DNA from: Psilocybe azurescens
Lineage: Eukaryota > Basidiomycota > Agaricomycetes > Agaricales > Agrocybaceae
Assembly (NCBI GenBank): GCA_023853785.1
Contig: JAJIRX010000871.1
Span: forward strand, 1-64,000
Direction of reading: 5' to 3'
Length of the DNA stretch: 64,000 nt
Under the pieces are notes generated by a model. The model saw only the letters and a program-made list of their open reading frames with translations, searched no databases and was not told the origin of the DNA. Shown here piece after piece: positions 21,250-33,938 of this stretch; within the stretch, counting starts at the first letter, position 1; every line of letters begins with the position of its first letter. A program made the position numbers and the translations under genes.

Positions 21250-24200
21250 TAAAATTTTGTTACCGGTTTTCTTCAAAAACCAAAGCTGGTTCCCACGTTG
21301 CTTTGGTGATTGGATAGTCTTTCTATTTGACGTAGTATTGGTATCCTCTTCCTCTTTTTCGATGTTTGAGAATTGTCTCTATTTCCCAATGTTCTTCTTT
21401 GTTTAATATCTTGGGTGGCGGTCGAATGAAATTGGGTCCATGTGTTTCAGTTTCGTGATATGGATTGAGAAGTGTTGCATGGAATACGTCGTGAATGAGC
21501 CATCCTTTGGGGAGTTCCAGCCGATAAGTTAGGGGTCCTATAACTTCTTTTATCTTGAAGGGTCCTTCTCGTTTTGGTGCCATTTTTTTGTGATAATTTG
21601 TTTGTAAGTTTGTTGCTTCTAGCCAAACCTTTTGTCCTTGGATGAAAGGTGTGAAATTCGAGTTCTTTCTTTCAGCCATCCTTGTCTGGGCTAGTTCGTG
21701 GGCTGCTAGGGCTTCCTCTCAATCCTTTTGGAGATATTTCAGTCTTTCTTCTACTGAAGGGAATTTGGTGTGTTCGAATGCGGTAGGAATTGCAATAGGG
21801 GAATATCCGAGGATCAATTCAAACAGGGTTCTCTGTCTGTCTGCATGTCTTTGGTTATTGTGAGTGAATTCTAGGGTCCTGAGTCGTTTGTGCCAGTCTT
21901 CTGGATGAGATGAGCAGTATATGGATAGATAGGCTTCAATTTCTTGGTTGTATCGTTCCGTTGTTCCGTCTGTTTGAGGGTGATAAGCGGTTGAAAATTT
22001 TGACTTTACTCTGAGAAGTTTCATCAACTCTTTGAATGATTCAAGCGGCAAATCGGGGATCTCGATCTGATGTGAGGCTGTCTGGTAGTCCAAACCTTTT
22101 GTAAAGATTGTCCATTAAGAGTTTGCCAGTCTTTTCGGGCGTCCAGTCCTTTCATCTGGCATGGAATAAGGATGAGTCCTTTTGTGTTCCCGTGATTGGT
22201 GACGGTTAGAATCACGTCAAATTCAACTTCTCCTTGTTTGTCCAGGATTGGTGGAAGGTCTGTAAGGAAATCCATGGTGCTGTCCGCAAAAGGTCAGGCT
22301 GACTTTGGTCCAGGTATCAGTATGAATGATGGATTAGAGGGATGTCAATTTATCTTGAACTGTTGGCAGGTGGCACATCCTTTTACCGTATTGCTTGACG
22401 AACGATCGCAATCCTGGCCACCAATAGTGTTGTTTTACTGAATTGAATGTTTCTAATTCTCCGGGGTGTCCAGCTGAAATAGGGTTGTGATATGATTTGA
22501 CTATGTCCTTCCGTAGGTTTTGATCTTTTGGAATGTAGGCTCGTCCGTGGTAGTATAAGATGGTTTTGCTGTTCACCTTTTCTGTTTTCCATTCTTTGAG
22601 GTCTTGCTGTGCATTTGGCGGTCCTCCTTCTAATAGGGTTTTTATTGCTTCTGCTGCATTGTGGTCCAGTTCGCTAGCATTGGCAATCCTTTCTTGTAAC
22701 TCGGTGTCGATTAAGTCGATGAAAAGCTTTTCTGGGAGTAGGGTGATGTTTTCATTGTCATGGTCTTCTTCCGGGGGTAAAATCAGGGCGTCTTGAAAGG
22801 GTATTGGATTGAATCATTTTGTTTCCAGGTAGATGTACCAGTTTCAAGTTGAATTCTGAGACGTACAGAGACCAGCGCGCCTGTCATCGGTTCAGATTTT
22901 GGGCCAATCTGAAGTATGTTAAATTCTTGTGATCTGAATATACCGTAGTCGTGTGTTCTGATCCCTGGATGTAGCGTCTCCATTCCTGTAATGCTCGGAT
23001 TATCCCCAATAATTCCCTGTCATAGATTTCGTAATTTCTTTCGGTTGGGGAAAATGTCCTTGATATAAATGCGCATGGGTGTCTTTCGCCATTTCCATCT
23101 AGTTGGGTAAGGACTGCTCCAGAGGCGTATTTTGAAGCGTCAGATTTGATTTGAAACAGTTTGGCGGGGTCGGGCATCAAGAGTACTGGTTCTTCCGTGA
23201 ATCGTTTCTTTAGTTCATCAAAGGCAGCTTGAGTTACATCGTTCCATAGAAATCCTTTGTCTTTCTTCAGGAGTTCATTCAAAGGTCAAGCTACTTCAGA
23301 GAATTTCCGGATGAATTTTCGGTAAAAGTTCCCAAAGCCTAGAAATGATCGGACTTGTTTGAGAGTAGTAGGCGCTGGCCAATCTTGAATTCCCTTGAGT
23401 TTCGTTGGGTCCATAGAGATCTTTCCTGCTTTGACAATCATTCCGAGATATTCCACCTTCTCTTGAGTGAATGAGCATTTTTCTGGCTTGAGATAGAGAT
23501 CATTTTCTCGGAGTCGTTGGAGAACCATTTTGGTGTACTTTTCCAGTTCCTCTCGATCTTTGCAAAGATTAAGATGTTGTCCATATAGATGATTACAAAG
23601 CATTGTGATATCATATCTTTGAAGATTGAGTCCATCATGGATTGGAAGGTTGCTGGGGAATTGCACATGCCAAAGAACATTACGGTTGGTTCAAAAAGTC
23701 CTTGGTTGGTTTTGAATGCTGCTTTCCATTGATCGCCGTCTTTTATCCTGATGTTATTATAGCCCCATCAGATATCCAGCTTCATGAAGAATTTTGTGCC
23801 TTTTAACTTGTCCATGAGCTCTGTTATTCGTGGTAAGGGGTAAGCATTTTTGATGGTCCAATCGTTCAGATATCTGTAGTCTTGACAAGGTCTGAGTTTT
23901 CCGTCCTTCTTTGATATGAAGAAGAATGGGGATGCCATAGGTGATTCGGAGGGTCGAATGTATCCTTTATCCAATTGTTCCTTTGTCCAGTTGTCCAGTT
24001 CTGTTTGTTCTGCCGGTGTAATGTTATATGCCTTGAATTTCTTTGGTATGAATCCTTCTTTTAACTCGATTTTGTGGTCCCATGGTCTTGATTCCGGGAA
24101 TCGATCTGCCGCTTGTTTGTCAAGAGATCCATATATGACTGATATTCTGAGGGAATGATTTCTTGGAGAGGTTTTGTGGGTTTTTCCGGTTTGTATTGTT

Positions 24201-24814
24201 GAGCTAATGTCTGTGAGGTAGTGATTTTGGTGTTAAGCCATGTTTCTTTTATTTCATCTTTGTTTGCGTCTCCGATATATTGGATGATTAGTGATTCAAA
24301 TTCCTCCAATGGGTGGGTGGTCTCAATCGTTGATGTCTGTTCGTCTGCTTCTTCAATGGTAGTCTGGTTATTGTAGGTCCTTGACGTGATTTCCAAGTTA
24401 TCTGTCCGTTCTGCCAATTGATTCCTGGATTCTTTTCCTGTAACCATGGGAAACCCAGAATGATCTTCTGTTTCCCTAGTCCAGAGACCAGTAGCTTTTC
24501 CCGATGGTTTCGATTTCCAACCTTTAGGTCCAGGTCCACGAACGATGAGATGGTTCCCTTCTTGTTTGGAGTCCCGTCTACATTGTAAACTCGGATCAGT
24601 CTTTCCAAGAGCTGGGTCCTGAGTCCAAGTTTTTGTGCATAATCTGGTCAATGAATTTTCCTCCTGCTCTTGAGTCTAAGAGAGCAGCGGTTTCGACGAT
24701 TTGTGAGCTATTCTGTTTTTTTGCGGGGAATGAAACTGGTAGAAGCATAGTTTTATTCTCGATTGTTGCCGTAAGTACAGATTGTATCTTCAGATAAGGA
24801 GAGACAGACGTCAT
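21250..24814 (-). pseudogene. Gypsy-2 pol polyprotein with chromodomain, inactivated
   Basis: The domains are protease (24,814-24,596), reverse transcriptase (about 23,980-23,300), RNase H (about 23,230-22,850), integrase (about 22,550-21,720) and chromodomain (about 21,390-21,250). The protease active site reads LLDSRAGG rather than DSGAGG. The RT box reads YMDN rather than YMDD (Asn codon at 23,576-23,578). The chromodomain has TAG at 21,323-21,325 where Trp is expected (YYVK-stop-KDYPITKATWEP). An in-frame TGA at 21,719 falls at the same residue as one in Gypsy-1. Frameshifts separate several blocks. Confidence 0.9.
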
Positions 24815-24963
24815 CCTGTTTCTCCGCTTTAAAAATTCTTTTCTTCTTTCTCTTCAAATCCCATTTTAACCATGAGGTCTGTGAGTTCATCCTTTTTGTC
24901 TTTGTTCAGGTTCCTGATGTGGGTATGGAGTTCCTTTGGGGTCCATTTCTTGTTGGGTTGTCC

Positions 24964-25962
24964 TTAGGTTCTGTTCTGGGTTGTCGATCCTTTCTGTGGG
25001 CATTCCCTGGATAAATGTCCTTGTTGTTTGCACCTAAAACAGGTGCCCTTCCTGATTAATTTGGCTCGTTCTTTGGCTGTCATGGCACCTACGTCCATTC
25101 TGTTTGGGTCATAGTTCCTGTTGTTTCTTGGGAAATTGTTCCATCGTGGTGCCCTCCTACGTTCTTCTGGTTCTTCTCTAAAGACCTTGGCCAGTCTGTA
25201 GTTGGTGTCAAATGTTGTAGCTTTCTTGTACCAGCCTTGGATCGTCCTTGGAAGGTCTTCGGAGTACAAGATCCTATCGGCGAGTTGAGGTGTGATGCAT
25301 TTTTGGAATAGTCCTATGAGGTGGGCATGGTCTGATTCCGTTTCTGTTCCTAGATTGGCTTGTCCCACCAACAACTTGAATTTGTTGATGATGTCTTCCA
25401 CCCTTTCATTGGGTTTTTGCCTAAGTCATTTTATGTCATTCATGGCTGATCTGGTTTCGTCCACTGGAGTGAATGTGTCGTGGAATTTTTCAAGAAATGT
25501 TCCGAGGGTGTCCCAGTTGAGGTTTTGGTTGGGACTGGTTCCTCTCGTCCTCGAGGTCAAGTATTGTTCTTTCCATAGTTTTGCTCCTCCTTCCATGCAG
25601 AATGATAAGATGAAGGTAATTTTCTTCTTGTCGGTATTATAGATGTCTTCGTTTATGTCCATGTAAAGATAGCAGTCTTGTATAAAAGACTTGGACTTTG
25701 TTCGGTCTCCATCGAATACAACAGATTTGTTGATTGAGATTTCTTTCTTTCCATTTGTTTCGACCATGTCTGTGTCTTGTTGTTCTTCTTGATCTATTGC
25801 CAGGGTTGATAATAAGTCGTATAATGAGCTCGATAGGCCTTCGTTGCCTAGGTTGATATCTTCAGAGCTTTGTCTCAACGGGTTTGGTGTCTGCCAATTT
25901 TGTGTCGGGGTTCCTTCTTCAGAGCTGTCGGTAGCGGGAATTCCGCTTTTCGGTGGTGCCAT
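24964..25962 (-). pseudogene. Gypsy-2 gag, one in-frame stop
   Basis: Gag starts at the ATG at 25,962 (MAPPKSGIPATDSSEEG) and runs in one frame to 24,964. The exception is a single TGA at 25,426-25,428 (MNDIK-stop-LRQKPNERVED), probably a CGA-to-TGA change. It has a capsid domain (FIQDCYLYMDINEDI, WDTLGTFLEKF) and one zinc knuckle, CFRCKQQGHLSREC, near 25,040. With about 333 codons it is a normal-sized Gypsy gag. Confidence 0.9.
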
Positions 25963-26032
25963 GTTTCGTTTCAGGTTTCAGAGGTCTCGTCTGCTGGGGA
26001 GCGGGCGAGATTCATAGATTAGCTAGTTCTTT

Positions 26033-26472
26033 TGTTATGACTTCAAGCTTATATTCACGTGTGTGGATAAAGCCGACAGTCAAGTAGTCAAGAACAGCGA
26101 GTTCCAAGCGGTATCAAGTAAGAGGAGAATAGATTCTCAAGAACTAGCTAAGGAACAATAGCAGTGTCTACTGGCTATTTAAGTGTTTTGAGTATCTACA
26201 AAGATAGTACGAAATGAGTCCAAGTATGAGTCAAGCATAGGATGAGTCACAACGGTGCCGTCGATGTGAGTCAGAATGTGAGTCAAGAAGTGAGTCAAGA
26301 AGTGAGTCAGAATGGAAGCGAGTCATAACAGTGTCAACGATGTGAGTCAGGATGGAATGAGTCAAATGTACGATCAATCACATGATGTTGTCCATCATGT
26401 GATAGGAAGGTTTTATATAAGAAAATGAAAAGAAAAAGGAAAAGAAAAAAAGAAAATAAGGTGTTCGTAACA
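26033..26472 (-). mobile_element. 5' LTR of Gypsy-2
   Basis: This is the 440-bp partner of the LTR at 19,620-20,054, with TG...CA ends and the same TGAGTCA array and palindrome. Visible differences are a handful of transitions and two or three small indels near 26,369 and 26,440. The ACTAT duplication follows at 26,473. Confidence 0.95.
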
Positions 26473-26477
26473 ACTAT

Positions 26478-28040
26478 GTAGTGTGTGATTTGATATATAA
26501 ATCAAAAACCAAAACACAAACCAGAGAGGAATGGTCTAGAATAGATAAGATGACTCTCTCCCTGTTGAGTTAAAGTGAGGGCTGGCTTGGCCACTAGGTT
26601 GTGAAGATGTATGTGGTCTGAGAAGGGCAGGGACGTCTGAAGGAGGAGGAATAAATGGGGAATATAAAATGCCCTTGAGTGTTTACTGAGAGGAAGCAAC
26701 CCGACTTGATTGGGGTAGAACAGTGTGAATAAGGAGTGATGACTGTGGAGGGGCCAAATGACTAGATAATTTGCAGGGATTGATATGGAGGCAGGAGTGA
26801 GAATGTAGTCTTGATCCTAGTGCACTTCAATTGAGTCTGCAGTGTCTGCAAAGCTAGAAGTAAGGTCTGGTGATTGAATAATGACTAAAGCGGCCTGGAG
26901 TGATAGATGGTGAAGAATTGTGCGATATTCTTGAACCAAAAAATCAAACAGAGCGGTGAGATGAATTAGGGATGACTAGGGCAATGGATGAAGATGACAA
27001 CAAGACCAAGATTGCTGAATAACATATTCTGGAGCAATAGAAGCAATGGGGAGTTGAGGATCTTAATGTAGAGGAAGAATGAAGGGCTTGGAGGATGATA
27101 GGATCGAAATGAACAGGATAAAATTCTCTGTGATGAGAGAACGTGGGTGGTTGGATAGGCTGGTCTAGCCACTGATGGACGTCTTGAATAACTGGAGTAA
27201 TTGCTGGATTTCTTGCTGAAAACTGATAATACTTCTTGAGTGCGTACTGGAGTGCTGATATTGAGTGCTGATAACTTGAAAACTTTGCTGTGAAGAAAGT
27301 TGGGGCTTGTAACTTTCTTGCATTCCAAGCAATACTACTACATGGTTTATATACCAGAGAACATAGAAAAATATTTAAAAGAGATTAAGCATCCAAACTA
27401 TACTAATCTTTCTGTAGAACAATACCCAGTAGTCCCATCTGCCAACTACATACAATAGATTGAAGGCTGACAGAGTTTAGGAGTGAAAAATAGAAGGATG
27501 TGTAAGTAAGTAACATAGGATGAGTAAGAAGTATAAGCAGAATTATGAAAAGTGAAGTGAGATGAGTAAGAAAGAAGCGAAGCTGAGTAAGTACAATAAG
27601 CAAGAATGACAAAAGGAAGGAAGGATCAATCATATAAAAGTGTCAGACAATAGAAAAGGAGCCAAAATAGCGAACAAGTACCATGCTAATAAATAGAACC
27701 AGTCTATTCATGGCACAGCTCAGTCATCCATTACCAAGACTGCTGAGTGAGACAAAGATTTGCTGCATATGTGGAATCCAGTTAAGGACCAAATAGTTGT
27801 AGATGACCAAATGCTGATGACGATGGTGATATATGATGCTGTGCAGTGCTGTGCATACTAGGATGGATAGGAATGATGTCCAGGAATAAGCTGTGTATAG
27901 CCTTAAGGTTCAAAATAGATAGACGATTGAATTATTGATAGGGAATCTAGCTGATCAAATAGTTGAAGTGGAGATTGAAAGTTGGAATGGAGATTGAAGT
28001 GGACTGTGAATGGGCTTTGACGTTGAATATTGAGGGATGT
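26478..28040. other. No gene recognised; possible minus-strand LTR remnant
   Basis: Open frames here are short and unlike known proteins. On the minus strand, a TATATAAACC box near 27,340 is followed by the leader-like start of a 120-codon frame (27,328-26,966), an arrangement resembling an LTR promoter. No partner repeat or terminal motif was found, so this stays a guess. Confidence 0.3.
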
Positions 28041-28085
28041 GCTTCAGATAAAAATGTGAAATAATAACTCTGGCTTCTGCATGCA

Positions 28086-29640
28086 ATGGGGAGTCAAGAC
28101 AGACGCTCTAAGCTTATAGATAAATCTCATATTCAATCAAAATTGGTGTATGACACTGGGCAAGGAAGATGCCCTACTCCAGGATCTCCTCTTCATACTT
28201 TGCACATGGAACATATACGCAAAGCTCCGCTTGCACACAACCTCAACTCTCAGCAGCTTGAAGGCTATGACTTGGCATCTGGGTCAAGAACTAGACCAGT
28301 TTGTGAATGACATCTGTTCTCAATACAACATGAAGGAGTTACCAACTGAAGAGGTGGCAAGAACAAGAAAGGCAGCAAATAAGATCAAAAAGGGCCATTT
28401 ATAACACCAGGCAATGGCAAGAAACTGCCAGCAAAATTGCTTTCCAAAATGCTCAACTTGTTAACTTATAAATTACATGCTCTCGGGCGACTATGTAGCG
28501 ATGATTTGGCAGTTTAGGCCTTCAGATAGCTACTCAACTCAACTGGTATGTCCTTTCCTCTCTCAATTCTCTTATTCTGATGCTTATATTTGATAGGGAG
28601 AACTGGAACACAAATGTGTGAAGCGATTCTACTCGCAAAAAAAATAAAAATTGTACCTTTGAGTGACAGATATCCCAGCACCAACACCGCTGAAAGGATC
28701 TTGCACCAGATTGCTGGTCAGGCAAAGAAGCTTGTGGGTGCTGATAAAGTATCTACAGGAGCGGTGACTGACATTCCTGTCAACAAATTAGAACCATTGA
28801 CACCCACTTTACCTGAGCAGCACCACTATATGGCCAGCAGCAAGTGTGGTCATACAAATATTCTGCAGTGGCTTGACACAAATAATGGGGATCCTGCGCT
28901 TGAGGTATGTTCATGTCATTTAACTCCCTGTTCAACACCGGTCTAATATCTGGCAAGGATTTTATGCCATGTCTCAAAGAACACCTGCTGGCATGGTTAC
29001 TCAAACACATGTACAATGGGCAAGAACACAAATATTCTGACACTGACTTTGACGATGTAAATATTATAAACTACAACCTCTATTCTCATTGGCGTCCTTC
29101 GAGTAAACTACACAAGCTACAATCTTTGAGGCTCTCAAGATACAATCAACCCCAGCACTAGTCACTGCAACATCATGGCCTTGGCACAAGAGGCCCAGGA
29201 TCTGGACACTCATCCCTACACATATGGCCATGTGCTTAAGATATTTCATGTTGATGTCAAGCACAAAGGGGCACTATCAAGGACAGGGATGTCACACTAT
29301 ATTGACATTCTCTAGATCCGATGGTTTGAGAGTGATGAAAGCTATGCCACTGGTTGGAATGCCCAGCAGTTGGATCATATTTCATTTGTCAATGCTAATC
29401 TTTCTGGTGCCTTCAGCTTCTTGGACCCAACCAAAGTCATTCATGCTACACATCTCATCACGGTGTTTGCTCATGGATCAATGAGTCAGCTTTTACAGGG
29501 AAAGTCCATTGCAAGATTGGACACAGACTATGACCTAGAGAACAAACATGAGGATTGGAGATACTTCTATGTCAACAGGTAGGTATTCATTGGTCAATAA
29601 CTTGATGATGAGGCAGAGGGATATGCAGAGTTCTGAGGCT
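28086..29640 (+). pseudogene. Degenerate fungal DNA-transposon-associated gene
   Basis: Pieces in several frames, in the right order, recall a large family of Agaricomycete proteins often found in DNA transposons (KDZ/CACTA-like context). They are TWNIYAKLRLHTTSTL, NDICSQYNMKELPTEEVART, GELEHKCVKRFY, HHYMASSKCGHTNILQWLD, LKEHLLAWLL, LWIRWFESDE, HLITVFAHGS and WRYFYVN. The family assignment is from memory of these blocks and its exact name is uncertain. Stops and frame changes near 28,315, 28,530, 28,950 and 29,110 could partly be introns, but the TGA and TAG codons inside conserved blocks indicate decay. The N-terminal transposase part is missing. Confidence 0.5.
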
Positions 29641-30220
29641 CTCTCAAAGGCTGATACCTGTGACTCCTAGTATATTCTACTGTACAAACTGGCCATGTAT
29701 TTTAATACAATATACTGCCCTTCTTACAAATTTCTGTAAGCTGCAATGCCACTGGGTGTGGCCCAGTGAGATGCTGACTCACTGATTCACCCCAATAGGC
29801 TCATTTCTAGTCAGGATAAGTACATGTTACAAACAGTACAAATAATTGACATATGATTAATGCTCATACCAATGTTTAGTGTACTTTACATACAAAATTT
29901 ATGCTTATACTAGTTTACAAGAAAACAGAAAAGATTGTCAAATAATGCTATGTACCTCAATGGTCCACCAAAAATTACCACTGAAAGTAAAGTTCAACAA
30001 ATATTTTTCTTTAATTTAATACTGCTTTAATTCTTAATACTGCTTTAATTCTTACTTGACCAATTCGAAATGCTAGAATAATCATTGGGCATAGTAATGT
30101 AATACAATGTTTTGATGACTTTCCAAAGATGCACAAAAGTTTCAATCACCCATATATAGCCTCAAAATGATTGACTTACCTTATATAGGCCGCGAATGTA
30201 ATATTTGGTTTTGTCAGTTT
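29641..30220. other. No gene recognised
   Basis: This AT-rich stretch holds only short open frames and A/T runs. It joins the decayed transposon gene to the Copia-2 fragment. Confidence 0.5.
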
Positions 30221-30225
30221 TGCCA

Positions 30226-32954
30226 ATGCTCTAGATATCACTCTGTGGCATTGCCATTTTGCACATCATAGCTGCACAGATGTCCATAAGATGATGAAAG
30301 ATAACATAGTCACTGGACTTAAGCTTAATTCAAAGCAACAGCCAGATCCCATATGTGAACCTTGCTTAGCAGGCAAGATGCATTCCAATCCATTTCCCAC
30401 TTCTCCCAGCATGTCTAAGTATCTCTTAGAGCTTGTATTCTCATATCTCAAAGGCCCTATCTCACCCCTACTCCTGAAGGCCATCACTATTGGACTATAT
30501 TCATAGATGATTGCACTAAGGGTAGAACTGCTGTTCTGCTCAAGCAGAAAAGTGAAGCTTTGGAAGCATTCCAGATATACAAAGCTTGGGCTGAGAATAT
30601 TACAGCCTTTAAACTGAAAGCTCTACAGGATGACAAGGCTGGAGAATACATGTCAAATGCATTTATCAGATACACAGACCAGTGTGGCATTGAGTGTCGT
30701 CATACTACATGCAATCACCCACAACAGAATGGAGTTGCAGAACATGCAAATCCCACCATAGCTGAACATATCACATCCATGATGAATAAATCACATTTGC
30801 CAGCTTCATTTTGGGGTTGCTGTGATGCTGCATACATACATGTGTGGAATTGTGTTCCTACAGATCCTCTGCCATATAAGACACCATATGAGGGCTGGAA
30901 CAAGCACAAACCTGATGTCAGTCATCTGAGGGGTTGGGAATGCCTTGCATATGCTTACATTCAGGAGATAAGCACAAGTCATTGCAGTCTCATATGGAGA
31001 AGTGCATCTTTGTTGGTTATTCTACAGGGTATAAAGGCTGGGAATTCTACAATCCAGTCACCAAAAAGTACATTATCTCTGAAAGAGCTGATTTTGATAA
31101 AAGGTGCTTCCCTGGCTTGTCTACTGGGCCTATGCCTAAAATTGAACTCCTTCCCACTGCTACTGCTGATGTGCACTCTCCCAATGTTGAGGGAGAGTAT
31201 GGCTTGATGATGATGATGCTTTTACAATGCCATTGCATATTGATGAGCCTGATGCACCCATTGCAGATCCTGAACAGCCAGCTGAACTGCCACAGCAACA
31301 AGCTGTTCCACCACCTCCCAATCCTCCACGTTGTCAATGCCAATGTGCTCCAGTTAATCCTGCATTGCTATGATGCTCTATGCATCCAATTAAGCAACCT
31401 GGTGAATGGTGGAAAGTTGATCATCCACCTGAACCAGATGATGCTAATAATCCTGGATTTGAGGAAGTACAGTTTGCAGGTCTTGCTACTGATGCTGATC
31501 CTTGCACATACAAGCAGGCTATGAAAGGCAATGATGCACACATGTGGGAAGAAGCTGCTACTGCAGAATTCAATCTATTGCAGCATAATCTAACATGGGA
31601 ATGAGTTGAGCTCCCACCTGGTCAAAAGGCTATTGGGTCTGGTTGGGTCTTTAAAATCAAATGGAATACAGATGGAACAATTAAACATTACAAGGCTCAT
31701 TGTTGCCAAGAGCTTCAATCAATTCCCTGGTATCAACTACCATGAGATCTTTGCTCCTACATTCTGTCTTAGCACATTCTGGTTGATTGTAGTTTTAGCA
31801 GCTTTTAGAGACTTGAAATTGTGTTCTGTAGACATTACAGCTGCATTCACTAAAGGTGACCTTGATGAGGACATTTACATGTTGAAACCTGAGGGATTCC
31901 ACCAAGGTGGTCCTAATGTTGTTTTAAAGCTGAAAAAGTCACTCTATGGTCTCAAGCAGTCTGCACATCAATGGAACATCAAGTTACATGATGCATTCAC
32001 TCAAATGGGTTACAAACACATTGAATCTGACTGTTCTGTCTATATCTATTCAGATGGAGATGTGAAGATCATTGTGCCCATTTATATTGATGACATTCCA
32101 TTTGTGTCCAAATCTGATGCAGCTATTGATAAGGCTGTTAAGCAACTTGCTGCACATTTTGCACTCTGTGACTTGGGTCCTACTCAGTTCCTGCTTGGTA
32201 TTGCTGTGGTAAGAGACTTTGATTCAAAAACTATCACTTTGCAGATGGCCCATATAATGGAGATGAGCTGGAATATATGTGTAATGTTCCATATCTCAAT
32301 ACAGTTGGTTCCTTGCAGTACTTGGCTACTATGACCTGTCCTGACATTGCCTATACTGTGTCCTATTTGGCATGTTTTAACTCCAATCCTGGTCCTAAAC
32401 ACTGGGCTGCTGTCAAGCATCTGTTCTGATGCCTTAGAGGCACATTGGACTTGAAACTCACCTACTCTGGTGCTGTTGGTCATGACAACTTCATTATCTA
32501 CCCTGATGCAGCTCATGGTGATTGTGTGGACACTGGTCGCTCTACAAGTGGCTATTTGACATTACTTGCTGGAGATGCTATTGGGTGGTCTAGCAAACTT
32601 CAAACTGTGGTTACCTTGTCTACAACTGAAGCAGAGTACATTGCTGCAGTTGAGGCAGGTAAAGAGATTGCATGGATGCACAATATCTTACATGGGTTTG
32701 GCCACACACTTATTGAGCCCTCTGTATTGCATATGGACAATCAGTCATCTATCAGTGTTTTCAAGAATCCTGAACACCATGGGCACATGAAGCATCTTGA
32801 TTTACACTATTACTGGCTTAGAGATACAGTTAGTGCTGGGAAGATTGCACCTTCATATATTTCCACTGATGAGCAAGTTGCTGATATTCTGACCAAACCA
32901 CTCTCACCTCCCAAAGTGGAGTTTTATAGAGATAATATGGGACTTAAATCTTGA
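30226..32954 (+). pseudogene. Copia-2 pol fragment (integrase, RT, RNase H)
   Basis: Recognised blocks are a pre-integrase domain (LWHCHFAHHS... CEPCLAGKMHSNPF), integrase (HTTCNHPQQNGVAEHAN, TPYEGWNKHKPDVSHLR), RT (VDITAAFTKGDLDEDIYM, catalytic YIDD in VPIYIDDIPFVSKS near 32,085) and RNase H (STTEAEYIAAVEAGKEI; KHLDLHYYWLRDTV), ending at the stop at 32,952-32,954. Frame changes occur near 30,505, 30,960, 31,210, 31,600, 31,700 and 32,250, with stops such as TGA at 31,603 and 32,427. The catalytic box is intact but the gene is dead. Confidence 0.9.
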
Positions 32955-33063
32955 TTTCTTGATTTTATTTGTTTTATATCTTTTTATTTTATTTGTTTTT
33001 CATTTGTTTTTCATTATTGTTCTTCTTTATTTTGGAGATATATTAGAATATTAGAACAGGGAG

Positions 33064-33438
33064 TGTTAAAACTGCATTTCATACTTCCACCTACAGATCA
33101 TGTGACCTGATCTTTATCCTGATTACATCAGCATTCTTGATCTTTATCTATTTCACTCCAGATCTTTATCTTGATTTTTATCATCTATATGATGTCTATC
33201 AACTTCTTTTGGGTTTATACATATCTGTACCACATAGTATATAAAAGCTTGTAGTTCAATGCCAGAAGTCCCTAGTTACTCACTTAGGATTTCAGGCAAG
33301 TAGTTAGGTCTTATGTCCAATATACTTAGTTACTCACTTAGGACTTTAGATGCTTATAGCTTGCTTGTCTCTGCACACATAGTTCTATAACTTGGTCACT
33401 GAGTGTCTCACATGTTCCTGAGCTCACCTGCTTTAACA
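33064..33438 (+). mobile_element. 3' LTR of Copia-2
   Basis: The LTR is 375 bp, starts TGTTAAAACTG and ends CTTTAACA, giving the inverted repeat TGTTAAA/TTTAACA. A purine tract (AGAACAGGGAG) precedes it. Inside are a TATATAAAAG box (near 33,238) and the doubled TTACTCACTTAGGA motif. It is the full-length reference for the copies at 1111, 1372 and 14,649. Confidence 0.9.
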
Positions 33439-33938
33439 CATGGTTTGAGTGATAGGAAGAACTCAGCGACATCAAAGGCAACAACATTAGTCTTGAGTCC
33501 TTGGCCAACTCAGCACACACCATGTGCATCAAGATGAGGCTGGCATCTTCAGTGGATCTTTGACAGATTCCTCCAGTTTGATTAGGATGGAAAATATCTG
33601 AGGCAATGCTATCAAACTGGATGTGATTGGAAAGCATTTTCTCAATTAATTTGCCAACAGTGTTCAGGAGCACAATGGGCCTGAATGCCTTTGGTGCCAA
33701 GCAGAAGGGCTTGTTTAGTTTCAGAATGATAACTGACATGGACTTCTTGAAATGCTGGGCCAATGTCCGACCTGTAGGCAGGTGTTGGCAAGTGAGAGTA
33801 AGACAGTGAAAATGTGGGTGGAGCCATACATTAGCATCTTAAAATGAGACCACTTGATGTGGTCCAGCCCTGGGGCTGTTGGAGCAGGAGGCCAAAGCCT
33901 CCTGCATCTCCAGTACTGAGAATGGGACCCATCCCCAG
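33439..33938 (-). mobile_element. LINE-E: fragment of LINE reverse transcriptase
   Basis: The minus strand reads the RT segment SNVSAPGLDHIKWSH... to AFDVAEFFLS. It matches LINE-C 17,567-18,065 with many transitions and several frameshifts. The left end is the Copia-2 insertion point. The right end at about 33,938 is fused to a Copia gag start. Confidence 0.8.

Larger units (their letters stand above)
19620..26472 (-). mobile_element. Gypsy-2: complete chromodomain Ty3/Gypsy with ACTAT duplication
   Basis: Two LTRs (19,620-20,054 and 26,033-26,472) enclose gag, pol and ORF3 on the minus strand. ACTAT stands on both sides (19,615-19,619 and 26,473-26,477), a perfect 5-bp target duplication. 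The polypurine tract is the C-run TTACCCCCTTCT at 20,055-20,066, next to the 3' LTR. By eye the LTRs differ at about half a dozen sites, which suggests a recent insertion, yet the genes are inactivated. Confidence 0.95.
30226..33438 (+). mobile_element. Copia-2: partial Ty1/Copia element with 3' LTR
   Basis: The element starts inside the pre-integrase domain and continues through integrase, reverse transcriptase and RNase H to a 3' LTR. The 5' LTR, gag and protease are absent. After the LTR, CATGG at 33,439 joins LINE sequence exactly where LINE-C reads CTCATGGTTGAG (about 17,567), so Copia-2 inserted into a LINE copy. The left part of both was lost. Confidence 0.85.

Noticed and set aside
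21181..24814. Gypsy-2 RT as a functional or domesticated gene
   Set aside because: Protease and RT boxes are mutated and there are stops and frameshifts, so no intact product is possible.
26966..27328. A 120-codon minus-strand frame after a TATA-like box
   Set aside because: The Ser/Leu-rich product resembles no known protein. Promoter-like placement alone is not enough to call a gene.
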